Assembly: GCA_002163245.1 (NCBI GenBank)
Contig: MAAL01000052.1
Coordinates: 1-44,680 of the forward strand
Direction of reading: 5' to 3'
Source: Gammaproteobacteria bacterium 42_54_T18
GTDB taxonomy: Bacteria > Pseudomonadota > Gammaproteobacteria > Pseudomonadales > Ketobacteraceae
Length of the DNA stretch: 44,680 nt
Numbering within the stretch: position 1 is the first letter of the stretch; the number at the start of each line of letters is the position of its first letter. Position numbers and translations under genes: made by a program. Shown here piece by piece: positions 35,998 to 44,357 of the stretch. The notes under the pieces were generated by a model that did not search any database, was not told the DNA's origin, and worked only from the letters and a program-made list of their open reading frames with translations.

Positions 35998-36447
35998 ATG
36001 CAAGATAAAGTAAAAGCACAACTAGAGCAGATTCAAGAGCAAGTAAACAAGCAACTAGATAGCGCTAAAGTTGAAGGCTTTCGCATCTTAAAAGAGCTTG
36101 GTGCTAACGTTGAAACTGAAGAATTAAATATCTCTGAAGTTGTTTCTGAAATCCGTGAAGCCAACCCTACTGTAAAAGAATTTGTTCGTAACCTAAACGT
36201 TGCAACTTACGACAACCGTTTCCGTGCCAACTGGAATGCAACAATGGGTACAGCATTGGCCAAATTGAACATCGAAAAAGCGTATGTTCGTAGTGTTAAG
36301 CCTCGCATTGCTGAAGCCCGTGACACAGTAAATTCACGCGTTAAAGAGATTCAGGAGCTTTCTGAAAAAGCTCAAGATAAAGCGCAAGAGCTTACTAAAA
36401 CTGCACAAGACAAGGCTCAAGAGCTTCGAGCCAAAATAGCTGGTTAA
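35998..36447 (+). CDS. Phasin-like coiled-coil protein with 11-residue repeats
   Basis: A 149-residue, highly charged, cysteine-free protein. The N-terminal 40 residues and C-terminal 45 residues are amphipathic coiled coils. The C-terminus contains two near-identical 11-residue units, KAQDKAQELTK and TAQDKAQELRA, of the kind seen in apolipoprotein- or LEA-like surface-binding helices. It resembles phasins, which coat polyhydroxyalkanoate granules, but the similarity is by composition only. GAGGA precedes the ATG and a strong terminator follows, so it is monocistronic and probably well expressed. A PhaC-like gene lies 2 kb away. Confidence 0.75.
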   Translation: MQDKVKAQLEQIQEQVNKQLDSAKVEGFRILKELGANVETEELNISEVVSEIREANPTVKEFVRNLNVATYDNRFRANWNATMGTALAKLNIEKAYVRSVKPRIAEARDTVNSRVKEIQELSEKAQDKAQELTKTAQDKAQELRAKIAG

Positions 36448-36476
36448 TCACCATCTATATTACCTTCTTCTTTTTG

Positions 36477-36504
36477 GGTCCTCTTCTATGAGGGCCTTTT
36501 TTTT
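36477..36504 (+). terminator. Terminator of the phasin-like gene
   Basis: GGTCCTC (36477-36483), loop TTCTAT, GAGGGCC (36490-36496) and eight T residues. It lies 29 bases after the stop. Confidence 0.9.
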
Positions 36505-36581
36505 GCCTGCATTTTGGTTTTAACAAAAGAGGTGGTAGCATTAGGTGCATACGAAAATGCAGCTTAATACACAAAAGCCTC

Positions 36582-37070
36582 ATGAAAAACGACAAAACCC
36601 AACACAAACACGACAATGAAGATGGATCCCCTGTTGCGCTGGATCACAACGACGACCTTCCCGCAACAATTGTTGAACCTGACACTTTGTCTCGCCTTGT
36701 GCCTCAACTAAAAAACAGCAAATCTTTAAAAGAAACCCCCCGAATTATCTGCAAAGCCTGCCACTTTACCATTACATCCCCTTTGTTTTTAATATCGGTA
36801 GGCCAAAGTGCCTATCACGTATTCACCAACCCATCCGGCATGACTTTTGATGTCCAAACCTTTGACATAGCCAGCGGGTGTATCGTTAGCGGGACATTCA
36901 CCGATCACTTCTCCTGGTTCCCAGGCTATCAATGGCAATATGCATACTGCGAGGGCTGTGGAGAGCACCTGGGCTGGCACTATAAAAAAGGCAAAGAGCA
37001 AGACGAGGGGAGCGCTGAAGGGCCCCGTTTCTTTGCACTCATAACAGATCACCTGACCTTTCAAAACTAA
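36582..37070 (+). CDS. CULT-domain (cereblon-like) protein
   Basis: A 162-residue cytoplasmic protein. After about 50 charged residues comes a zinc-binding beta domain: Cys pairs C57/C60 (ICKACHF) and C123/C126 (YCEGCGEHLGW), with a conserved core FTNPSGMTF and SWFPGYQW. Trp112, Trp118 and Trp132 match the aromatic cage that binds thalidomide-like and uridine ligands in the cereblon CULT domain. Bacterial single-domain CULT proteins are known, and their natural ligand is not settled. The ribosome site is weak. The gene is alone between a terminator and the tRNA pair. The assignment is by motif spacing. Confidence 0.85.
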   Translation: MKNDKTQHKHDNEDGSPVALDHNDDLPATIVEPDTLSRLVPQLKNSKSLKETPRIICKACHFTITSPLFLISVGQSAYHVFTNPSGMTFDVQTFDIASGCIVSGTFTDHFSWFPGYQWQYAYCEGCGEHLGWHYKKGKEQDEGSAEGPRFFALITDHLTFQN

Positions 37071-37149
37071 CCCAAACAAATTATCGGAACTCAGACCAAT
37101 ATAGTTATGGGCAGAACGTGTCAGCATGAAATAACAAACATAAAAAAAG

Positions 37150-37226
37150 TGGTAGCGGGGGCTGGATTTGAACCAACGGCCTTCGGGTTATGAGCCCGAC
37201 GAGCTACCAAACTGCTCCACCCCGCA
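37150..37226 (-). tRNA. Initiator tRNA-fMet (CAT), copy 1
   Basis: A 77-base cloverleaf on the minus strand. The anticodon arm CGGGCTCATAACCCG has the three G-C pairs special to initiators. Position 1 is T and position 72 is T, so the first acceptor pair is mismatched, as required for formylation. CCA is encoded. It differs from copy 2 by one base in the variable loop. A T7 run follows the 3' end directly. Confidence 0.97.
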
Positions 37227-37240
37227 TCAAAGAGGTGCGA

Positions 37241-37269
37241 ATATTACCTAAACTCCCCTTATGCGTCAA
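37241..37269 (-). promoter_or_regulatory. Promoter of tRNA-fMet copy 1
   Basis: On the minus strand TTGACG (37269-37264), a 17-base spacer, TAATAT (37246-37241), then the GC-rich discriminator TCGCACC. Confidence 0.8.
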
Positions 37270-37349
37270 GCACTTACGTAATTTATAATTGACGCAACAG
37301 ACAGTCCAATAAACATCTTAACCAGGGGCAATATCAAACACTATAAACG

Positions 37350-37404
37350 AGAAAAGGCGTGAGATTATAATCGCCAATGACAATTATAATCTCACGCCTT
37401 TTCT
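37350..37404. terminator. Perfect 22-base inverted repeat, terminator of tRNA-fMet copy 2
   Basis: Arms 37350-37371 and 37383-37404 are exact reverse complements (AGAAAAGGCGTGAGATTATA plus AT), with an 11-base loop. Read on the minus strand, the arm ends in GCCTTTTCT, six bases downstream of the tRNA 3' end. It is symmetrical and so may work in both directions. Confidence 0.8.
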
Positions 37405-37409
37405 AAAAA

Positions 37410-37486
<77 letters not shown>

Positions 37487-37500
37487 TCAAAGAGGTGCGC

Positions 37501-37529
37501 ATAATACCCACATCCCCCTTATACGTCAA
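37501..37529 (-). promoter_or_regulatory. Promoter of tRNA-fMet copy 2
   Basis: On the minus strand TTGACG (37529-37524), 17-base spacer, TATTAT (37506-37501), discriminator GCGCACC. It closely resembles the promoter of copy 1. Confidence 0.8.
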
Positions 37530-37673
37530 GCACTTACGTGTTTTATTTTATCTTTGATCTCACCTGTTCAATGCAAAAAAAGGCTTGTCCCGCAGGTTGT
37601 CGACACAGAGAAAGGTCAATAGAGAATTACGCCCTTCCAGTGACCATATACCTATAGATAATAGAAAAAGAAA

Positions 37674-38252
37674 CTATCCAAGCTCATCTAACGTTAAGCG
37701 ATAGCTTGGAACGAAGTTATCCAAAAAAAACTTCACCTCCGGCTGAGCATTATCATTAAGCAACAACTCAACCCTCTCTTTCGCGACCACAAATTCCGAA
37801 TTCCCAGCATCAACTTCCTGGATACATTTTAAGTAGGCAGAAATAATATCTGCACTTTTAATTAGGCTGGCGATTTCTCCCCCAGAAGCTTTGTAATCAA
37901 TCAATGACAAAAAATCAGCACGCATTTCATCAGGAAGCATAGTAATGAGCTTTTGTTCGGCGGCTTTCTCTACCTCTTTATAGGCCTCAGCAATACTAGG
38001 ATTAAAATACTTTATTGGTCCCGGCAAATCCCCTGTCAACACCTCGCTGGCATCATGGTACAACGCCATCACTGCAATGCGTTCGGCGTTGAGATCTCCC
38101 TCAAAATATCTATTTTTAACAATGGCTAGCGCGTGAGCAATGACAGCAACATCAAAACTATGCTCTTTTACGTTTTCATCTTCAACGTTACGCTTAAGGC
38201 CCCAACGTAATATGTATTTCAGCTTAGAAACATATGCAAAAAAATGATACAA
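37674..38252 (-). CDS. yfbR: 5'-deoxynucleotidase YfbR (HD domain)
   Basis: A 192-residue HD-family metal phosphatase that dephosphorylates deoxyribonucleoside 5'-monophosphates. It aligns with E. coli YfbR throughout. Motifs are HFFAYVSKLK, ENVKEHSFDVAVIAHALA (His), the HD pair in MALYHDASEVLTGDLPGPIK and the distal Asp in IKSADIISAYLKC. The start is TTG at 38252 with GGGGTG five bases upstream; the frame is closed just before, so there is no ATG choice that keeps HFFA. Confidence 0.95.
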   Translation of the reverse strand: MYHFFAYVSKLKYILRWGLKRNVEDENVKEHSFDVAVIAHALAIVKNRYFEGDLNAERIAVMALYHDASEVLTGDLPGPIKYFNPSIAEAYKEVEKAAEQKLITMLPDEMRADFLSLIDYKASGGEIASLIKSADIISAYLKCIQEVDAGNSEFVVAKERVELLLNDNAQPEVKFFLDNFVPSYRLTLDELG

Positions 38253-38346
38253 ATAACACCCCGATTACAGCCATGGCTCAATTGCAACAGGGCTCCTCTG
38301 AGCCCCTATACCATTAACTATAGCCATCCCTGCCCAGAATGCTGTA

Positions 38347-39486
38347 TCAGTTGGATCTAGCCGCTAACCAATCTGCAACTTGTGGCCAAATTCCAGAAGG
38401 AGCCTTGCTACCGGACAATATACCCATATGACCACCTGCCACATCCAGCACGGTTTTATCCTCGCTGGCCACGTGATCTAACAACGCGACACTGTTTTCT
38501 CGAGTAACAATAGGGTCTTTGTCTCCACATACCATTAGAATATTTGACTGGATATTACCAACAAGACCGTCTGTGCCTTTCATTGGTAAACGTCCATTAA
38601 CAAGAACATTATTGGCAACTAAATATTGCACTATGTCCTGTCCTGCACCGCCAGGATAGGCCAGCATATCATCTAAAAAGGCTGCGTTTGTCGCATGAGC
38701 TATAACGTACTCCTCATCATGAAGATTTTTTAGCAAATCCAAGTAACCTTGAATACTACCAACAGGATTAGTCAGCTTGAAAGCCAAGGAGTTCATCCAA
38801 CCCGGAGAGCGCCACAAACGCTTAGGACTATTATGTATTTGCCACCCCGTTGTTTTTTTAATCCAAGAAAGCTGTTTCTCAATACGTTGATACTGCTTCC
38901 CTAGATCTCCATTAGCATGATAATCAAAAGGGGCGCCAACCAATGCTAGATTGACAATATCAGGGTCACCTAGGCTGCTATAACAGGTACTAAATAGCCC
39001 TCCCAGACTCCAACCATGCAAACTTAATTGCTGTTGACCGCTATGCTTTCTTACTTCTGCCAATATCTTTGGCATCTTTTCAGCAAAATAGGTCGCTAGC
39101 GTGAAGTGGTTTTGAGACCATTCAGGCACACCCCAATCGATTAAATACAGCTCAAAGCCCTTTGCTCGCAAATAACGCACCAAGCTACGCTCTTGAAATA
39201 AGTCGTAGATATACATATTCGCAGCTAAAGGTGCAACAATCACAAGAGGGATTCGATGAGAGGTTTTGGCTACTTCAACATCCGACTCACCGACCTTGAT
39301 GGTCTCTTCGTTTAAGGGTGGGTAATAACGAAGTTGAGCTATTTCACCTTGATATATCAGTTCAAACGGCGTCTTCCCCGCTTGAACTAGGCTCTCAGCT
39401 TCAAAAAAGCGTTTTTTGGCGTTACTGACAACACGCCTTGCTAACTTAACAGGGTTTGTTAACGACTTTACCGCTAATTCCGACAT
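38347..39486 (-). CDS. PhaC-like alpha/beta hydrolase with serine nucleophile
   Basis: A 379-residue alpha/beta hydrolase of the polyhydroxyalkanoate synthase superfamily: PLVIVAPLAANMYIYDLFQE, LRAKGFELYLIDWGVPEWSQ, the nucleophile elbow LHGWSLGGLFSTCYS, then Asp (CGDKDPIV) and His (GGHMGIL). True synthases carry GxCxG, whereas here the nucleophile is Ser160, which suggests an ester hydrolase or a non-polymerising relative. It is also shorter than class I or II PhaC (about 560). AAAGG precedes the ATG. The phasin-like gene 2 kb away is a possible partner. Confidence 0.85.
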   Translation of the reverse strand: MSELAVKSLTNPVKLARRVVSNAKKRFFEAESLVQAGKTPFELIYQGEIAQLRYYPPLNEETIKVGESDVEVAKTSHRIPLVIVAPLAANMYIYDLFQERSLVRYLRAKGFELYLIDWGVPEWSQNHFTLATYFAEKMPKILAEVRKHSGQQQLSLHGWSLGGLFSTCYSSLGDPDIVNLALVGAPFDYHANGDLGKQYQRIEKQLSWIKKTTGWQIHNSPKRLWRSPGWMNSLAFKLTNPVGSIQGYLDLLKNLHDEEYVIAHATNAAFLDDMLAYPGGAGQDIVQYLVANNVLVNGRLPMKGTDGLVGNIQSNILMVCGDKDPIVTRENSVALLDHVASEDKTVLDVAGGHMGILSGSKAPSGIWPQVADWLAARSN

Positions 39487-39584
39487 AATGTGACCTTTCT
39501 ACTACTTTTGAACGAAGTAGACAGTCTATTCTAAGGAGCCTAAAAGGTCATTCACTTCAAAACACAACCCATTAACCCCTACGG

Positions 39585-40019
39585 TCAACTCTTTGCAACA
39601 ATGTAGGCTTCAGCTGCTGCATAAACACTTTCATTGTTATCAAAAAAAGCATTCTCTAACGCACCCAAGATATTGATATATTCAGGACTTTCATCATCAA
39701 AAAAACGCAGCAGATGGTTTTGGCGCTCATCTAAATCTACTTGTGGCGTACCTTCAGGGAAGAGCGATAAAATCTCAGCAAAGTTGGTCGCTAGTTGCTC
39801 CATCCCAATATTTCGATAGGCATCTACAAACCACTGGTAATCAACGCCTTCCTGTATATCACCTTCAAAGAATGTAATGAAACCACCGCTATCAATAATA
39901 CCTTGCGCGCTAATAGATAAAATCACCGACCGATCAAAATCATTCAGCGATTGAATATCAACATCTTTATCCGCATATTTTGCAAAAACGGCATCAACCG
40001 CAGCATTACTAATATTCAT
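39585..40019 (-). CDS. DUF4375/DMP19-like protein
   Basis: A 144-residue acidic, all-helical protein. The central stretch SAQGIIDSGGFITFFEG followed by FVDAYRNIGMEQLATNF fits the DUF4375 pattern (Gly-Gly-Phe and a later Ala-x-x-x-Ile-Gly helix). The family includes Neisseria DMP19, a DNA-mimic protein, but the members share no known common function. It is monocistronic, with no clear link to its neighbours. Confidence 0.7.
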   Translation of the reverse strand: MNISNAAVDAVFAKYADKDVDIQSLNDFDRSVILSISAQGIIDSGGFITFFEGDIQEGVDYQWFVDAYRNIGMEQLATNFAEILSLFPEGTPQVDLDERQNHLLRFFDDESPEYINILGALENAFFDNNESVYAAAEAYIVAKS

Positions 40020-40287
40020 GAAAATCCCATTTGCTTAAGTAAGCCCAAGTAGACCCTAACCAATCGCCGCGTATTATGCACAATCCCAATAAACATACCA
40101 AGAATAAACAAAAAACCATAAAACATCATCTATCTCAACGGGATACCCCATTATTAGCGGTTACTTTTTATATGGCGCTCACTAATGAGAATAGGTAACG
40201 TTTGGTAATGATACACAATCCCACTTGATAACACTTCGCATTTGGGCTACAGTTCAATAACTGAATTGAATAGCGGAGCCCTTCACC

Positions 40288-40500
40288 ATGTTGGTATGTA
40301 TTTGTAACCGGATAAGCGATCGAGATATTCGTAGCTCAATCCATGAAGGTGCCAGCGGTTTTAAGGAAGTAAAAGCCGAATTAGGCATTGGCAGCTGCTG
40401 CGGGCAATGTGTTCCCTTCGCTAAAGGCGTTGTTGATGATACGCTTTCACAACTCCAGTTATCTAGAGGTTTTCAATTAGCCCAAGAACTTAAAGCATAA
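40288..40500 (+). CDS. bfd: Bacterioferritin-associated ferredoxin Bfd
   Basis: A 70-residue [2Fe-2S] protein that docks on bacterioferritin and reduces stored iron for release. Cluster ligands are C4 and C6 (LVCICNRISD) and C38 and C41 (SCCGQC). GGAG precedes the ATG. It stands 150 bases before the bacterioferritin pair on the same strand, the usual company for Bfd. A Fur-type iron control is expected, but I see no clean Fur box. Confidence 0.95.
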   Translation: MLVCICNRISDRDIRSSIHEGASGFKEVKAELGIGSCCGQCVPFAKGVVDDTLSQLQLSRGFQLAQELKA

Positions 40501-40649
40501 TAGAAACCACAGATTTTCCTCATACTCCCCCCTCACGTCTAAACTTATTAATTTTGGCGTAGCTTTTTTAATCAATCCTACTAAACTTAGCCTCCAGTGT
40601 CGTCTACCCACTATGGATAGACCCCTTTACACACAACGGAGATATCACC

Positions 40650-41120
40650 ATGAAAGGTGACGCTAAAGCCATTGAATTACTAAACACCTGTCTTGGTAAT
40701 GAGCTAATTGCTATCAACCAATATTTTCTGCACGCTCGAATGTTTAAGAATTGGGGCTTGGAAGAATTGGATAAACGCGAATATAAAAAATCAATTGCAG
40801 ACATGAAACACGCTGACAAGCTGATTGAACGGATCTTATTTCTAGAAGGTCTACCTAACCTACAAAAACTTGGCAAAATACTCATCGGTGAAAGCACAGA
40901 AGAAATGCTGAGCTGCGACCTTACCCTGCAAACCACAGTCATGGCGGACATCAAAGGGGCCATTGCTTATTGTGAAGGGATTGCAGATTTTGTAAGTCGC
41001 GACCTTCTCGAAAGCATTTTGGCATCAGAAGAAGAGCACACTGACTGGATTGAAACTCAACAAGCGCTCATTAAAAATATTGGCATCGAGAACTATTTGC
41101 AATCAATGATTCACAGCTAA
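40650..41120 (+). CDS. Bacterioferritin, heme-binding subunit with altered ferroxidase site
   Basis: A 156-residue four-helix ferritin aligning with E. coli Bfr. The heme ligand Met52 is present ([18 protein letters not shown]). Ferroxidase ligands E18, H54, E127 and H130 are kept, but position 51 is Asp and position 94 is Gln instead of Glu. Such a subunit typically supplies heme while its partner oxidises iron. GGAG precedes the ATG, and the second subunit gene follows after 35 bases. Confidence 0.95.
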   Translation: MKGDAKAIELLNTCLGNELIAINQYFLHARMFKNWGLEELDKREYKKSIADMKHADKLIERILFLEGLPNLQKLGKILIGESTEEMLSCDLTLQTTVMADIKGAIAYCEGIADFVSRDLLESILASEEEHTDWIETQQALIKNIGIENYLQSMIHS

Positions 41121-41155
41121 ACCGACTGAAACACTACTCAACACGGAAAAACATC

Positions 41156-41623
41156 ATGAAAGGTCACACAAAAATCATTGATATCCTTAATACACTACTG
41201 GCTAGTGAGTTAAGCGCTATGGATCAGTATTTTATTCACTCCAGAATGTATGAAGATTGGGGATTAACAAAACTCTACGAACGTATTGGCCATGAAATGG
41301 AGGATGAAACGGGACATGCTGACGACCTTATCAAGCGAATACTGTTCTTAGAGGGCACCCCTTCCCTTGCTACACGAGATCCAATCAATGTCGGTAAAAC
41401 CGTACCGGAAATGCTAAAAAACGACTTGGATTTGGAGTACGCCGTAGTTAACGCGTTGAAAGCAGCCATCACTGATTGTGAAAATATGCAGGACTACGAA
41501 ACCCGTACCATACTTGTTAAAATGCTAGAAGACACAGAAGAAGACCATGCCTACTGGCTAGAGAAGCAACTAGGTCTTATCGGCAAAATCGGGCTGCAAA
41601 ATTATCTACAGTCGCAAATGTGA
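41156..41623 (+). CDS. Bacterioferritin, ferroxidase subunit lacking the heme methionine
   Basis: A 155-residue bacterioferritin with a complete diiron site (E18, E51, H54, E94, E128 and H131; the last two are shifted by a one-residue insertion). Position 52 is Thr, so it cannot supply the heme-ligating Met. It is complementary to the preceding subunit, which points to mixed 24-mers, as known for two-subunit bacterioferritins. GGAA precedes the ATG. Confidence 0.95.
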   Translation: MKGHTKIIDILNTLLASELSAMDQYFIHSRMYEDWGLTKLYERIGHEMEDETGHADDLIKRILFLEGTPSLATRDPINVGKTVPEMLKNDLDLEYAVVNALKAAITDCENMQDYETRTILVKMLEDTEEDHAYWLEKQLGLIGKIGLQNYLQSQM

Positions 41624-41641
41624 CATAAGCTGTCTATTACT

Positions 41642-41680
41642 ATTGGTAAGTCGCCAAAATGATTCTGGCGACTTACCAAT
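41642..41680. repeat. Perfect 15-base hairpin after the second bacterioferritin gene
   Basis: ATTGGTAAGTCGCCA (41642-41656) pairs exactly with TGGCGACTTACCAAT (41666-41680) around a 9-base loop. It lies 19 bases after the stop. No T-run follows, so it is either a transcript-stabilising 3' structure or an imperfect terminator. Confidence 0.7.
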
Positions 41681-41735
41681 GTAGGCTACTCTTATAGATA
41701 CAATGCCTCCACAATAGCGGGAAAACAGCGAAGTA

Positions 41736-44210
41736 ATGCTTTCACACTTAACTCGCCTGTACACACTTTTCATTTTTATACTCTGCTTTACAATACACTC
41801 CTCCCTTATTGCCAAGGTGTTACCGCTTAACGACAACACAACCTTTGTCGATGCAGGCACCTATATTAGCTATTTTGAAGATATCGAATCAAAATACACG
41901 ATTAATGACATACAAACTCCCGCTAATGAACGCCAATTTATTCAAGCAAACCAGAACCTTAGTAAAGGCTACACAAACTCAACGTATTGGATTCGCCTAG
42001 ATCTACATTATACAAAAGGCTCCCATACCCAGACCGCCCCGCCCCCCTCACACCCTAGAGACATTATCCCATCAAACCTATGGTTTCTCGACATCAGTTA
42101 CCCTTTGCTCGACAACGTAGACATATTCATTATTAATGCCGTCGACTCAATAACACATATAGACCTAGGTGACAGCAAACCCTTTGATCATCGTTCAATC
42201 CCCTCACCCTCATGGCTCACTCCAATTCAAGTTCCCGCTAATGAAATCCTATCGGTATATATAAAAGTTAAATCCACAAGTTCCTTTCAAATACCCATAT
42301 CAATTAGATCTCCAAGCAACACCGCCACGTTCTATCAAAACTTTCAAATCGGATACGGCATCTATTTTGGCATCATTATCTCTTTCTTTTTATACAACCT
42401 ATTCATGTATCTTTTTTTCCTTGACCGAAGCTACTTATATTACTTGGGGTATATTGGTAGCTTTGCCCTGGCACTTGCGTCAATAATGGGATTTGGATAT
42501 CGTTATTTATGGCCTGACACCCCCTCACTTACGGTTTACGCTATTGTAGAAAGCATCGCACTTTATTGCTTATTCTCCCTTTTGTTCACGCAAAGCTTTC
42601 TGCATACCAAACGTCACACACCAAAACTCCACAAAAGCATTGTTGTACTTACTTTTATTTGCATAGGGATTCTTATCGCAAATTTATTTGTCCCCTATCA
42701 AGTTGGGGTTAAATTTGTCGCAGCACTTACGCTAGCCGTGAATGCCGTTATCCTCATCACTGGTTTTCGCTCACTATATCTCGGAGTAAAAGTTGCAAAG
42801 TATTTTGTTCTTGCCTGGACAACCGTATTAATCGGTGGCGGTCTTTTTGCGCTAATGTCTAACGGTATCATTCCATCCAACTTGTTCACTCGATTTGCCG
42901 CACAAATTGGCTCAGCCATCGAAGTCATCCTACTGTCCATTGCTCTTGCCGACAGAATGCATCGACTTGAAAGCGAGAAGAAAGCGCTAGAACAAAAAAA
43001 CAAAAACGCCCTCGAAAAAGCCAATATAGAGCTATCGTCTGCACTTGATAATGTAAAAAGAAGCAATAGACTAAAAGACAGTTTTCTAGCAACAATCAGC
43101 CATGAACTAAGAACACCTATGAATGGTGTAGAAGGCGCAATAGAACTCGCTAAAGACGAAAAATCCCCACAAAAGTCTCACGAATTATTAGATGTTGCAG
43201 CATCATCTGCAAAGAAAATGACGAGCCTCGTGGACTCAATTCTAGAATATTCTGAACTTCAAGCGGACAAAACCAAAATCCACCCTCAAGACATCGCTCT
43301 TGGCGATTTTTTGAAAGAACTCACTACCCCCTTCAACAACACATCCAATGCAAAAGGCATTGAGTTTTCTTACGTCATTGACGACAACATAGCTCCCACA
43401 ATTCACGTCGATGACCGCGCTCTCAGCATAGTTCTAGCCCAGCTACTCGACAATGCTGTCAAGTTCACTCATGTTGGTTCAATTCGGCTGCATGCGTCAC
43501 TAGAGCCAACAACAAATAGTATTAACACTGAAAACAAACTAGTTTTTAACATCATAGATACTGGCATTGGCATTCCAAGCGAGGCAAGTAATGAAATTTT
43601 CAAACCTTTTCGTCAAGCTGACGATTCCAACGCTAGAGGTTACGGAGGTTTAGGGATTGGGTTGGCCATTGGAAAATCACTCGCTTCAAAAATGAAAGGC
43701 CACCTCAGCGCCGCCCCTGCCGGTAAAGATGGGACGCAATTTTCACTATCTATTCCTTACCATCCCATCAAGCTAAGGAAAGCCGGAAAAGAAGAAAAAA
43801 CAATAGGCACTTTCCCCCTTCCCAAACAAGAGAACTCTCTACCCACCCATCCTATATTGGTGGTGGAAGACAACCCGGTTAACCAACAGATCCTAGTAAA
43901 AATATTAACAAAACTCAGCCACTCAACACTCACAGCAAACAATGGAAAAGAAGCATTGGCACTGTTAGAAAACGAAACCGTTAAGCTTATTTTTATGGGT
44001 TGCCAAATGCCTGAAATGGATGGTTATGAGGCAACAACAAAAATACGGCAATCTGAGAAACTTGGCCAACATTTACCGATTGTTGCAGTTACAGCTAACG
44101 CCATGAGCGAAGACAGGATTCATTGCCTAAAAGTTGGAATGAATGACTACATCAAGAAACCCATCAACAAAGCGATCATATCCGAGAAACTCAAAGAATG
44201 GTTGCCATAA
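41736..44210 (+). CDS. Hybrid sensor histidine kinase (7TMR-DISM) with REC lacking phosphoacceptor Asp
   Basis: An 824-residue protein. It has a signal peptide (1-26), a 7TMR-DISM extracellular domain (about 40-190), seven helices (about 200-400), a coiled coil (405-445), HisKA with H456 (TISHELRTPMNG), an ATPase domain (LAQLLDNAVKFTHVGSI, IIDTGIGIP, YGGLGIGLAIGKSL) and a receiver (about 700-824). The receiver keeps the acidic pocket (VVEDN), Thr and Lys (VAVTANA, IKKPIN), but the Asp of MDCQMPEMDG is Gly755 (codon GGT at 43998-44000). Phosphorelay through this receiver should therefore fail. It is a paralogue of the frameshifted kinase at 26297-29474. Confidence 0.92.
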   Translation: MLSHLTRLYTLFIFILCFTIHSSLIAKVLPLNDNTTFVDAGTYISYFEDIESKYTINDIQTPANERQFIQANQNLSKGYTNSTYWIRLDLHYTKGSHTQTAPPPSHPRDIIPSNLWFLDISYPLLDNVDIFIINAVDSITHIDLGDSKPFDHRSIPSPSWLTPIQVPANEILSVYIKVKSTSSFQIPISIRSPSNTATFYQNFQIGYGIYFGIIISFFLYNLFMYLFFLDRSYLYYLGYIGSFALALASIMGFGYRYLWPDTPSLTVYAIVESIALYCLFSLLFTQSFLHTKRHTPKLHKSIVVLTFICIGILIANLFVPYQVGVKFVAALTLAVNAVILITGFRSLYLGVKVAKYFVLAWTTVLIGGGLFALMSNGIIPSNLFTRFAAQIGSAIEVILLSIALADRMHRLESEKKALEQKNKNALEKANIELSSALDNVKRSNRLKDSFLATISHELRTPMNGVEGAIELAKDEKSPQKSHELLDVAASSAKKMTSLVDSILEYSELQADKTKIHPQDIALGDFLKELTTPFNNTSNAKGIEFSYVIDDNIAPTIHVDDRALSIVLAQLLDNAVKFTHVGSIRLHASLEPTTNSINTENKLVFNIIDTGIGIPSEASNEIFKPFRQADDSNARGYGGLGIGLAIGKSLASKMKGHLSAAPAGKDGTQFSLSIPYHPIKLRKAGKEEKTIGTFPLPKQENSLPTHPILVVEDNPVNQQILVKILTKLSHSTLTANNGKEALALLENETVKLIFMGCQMPEMDGYEATTKIRQSEKLGQHLPIVAVTANAMSEDRIHCLKVGMNDYIKKPINKAIISEKLKEWLP

Positions 44211-44357
44211 ACAATAGAGACCCCATCTAACAAGCCGCGTTACGGCATAAGTGTTGTTCCATTTCAACCACGCAAACCATCTTTAATTATTACCTTTAAG
44301 TATGGTTAACTGTGCAACCATACTTCCTATACCAACAATCCATTTTTGAGAAAAAAG

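Noticed and set aside
38290-38305. GGGCTC-CTCT-GAGCCC hairpin after the PhaC-like gene
   Set aside because: Short stem with no T-run on either side; not a dependable terminator.
40193-40212. GGTAACGTTTGGTAATG before bfd, similar to the amidohydrolase operator
   Set aside because: The spacing (10) and second copy (GGTAATG) differ, and only one arm exists. Too weak to call the same site. It also does not fit a Fur box well.
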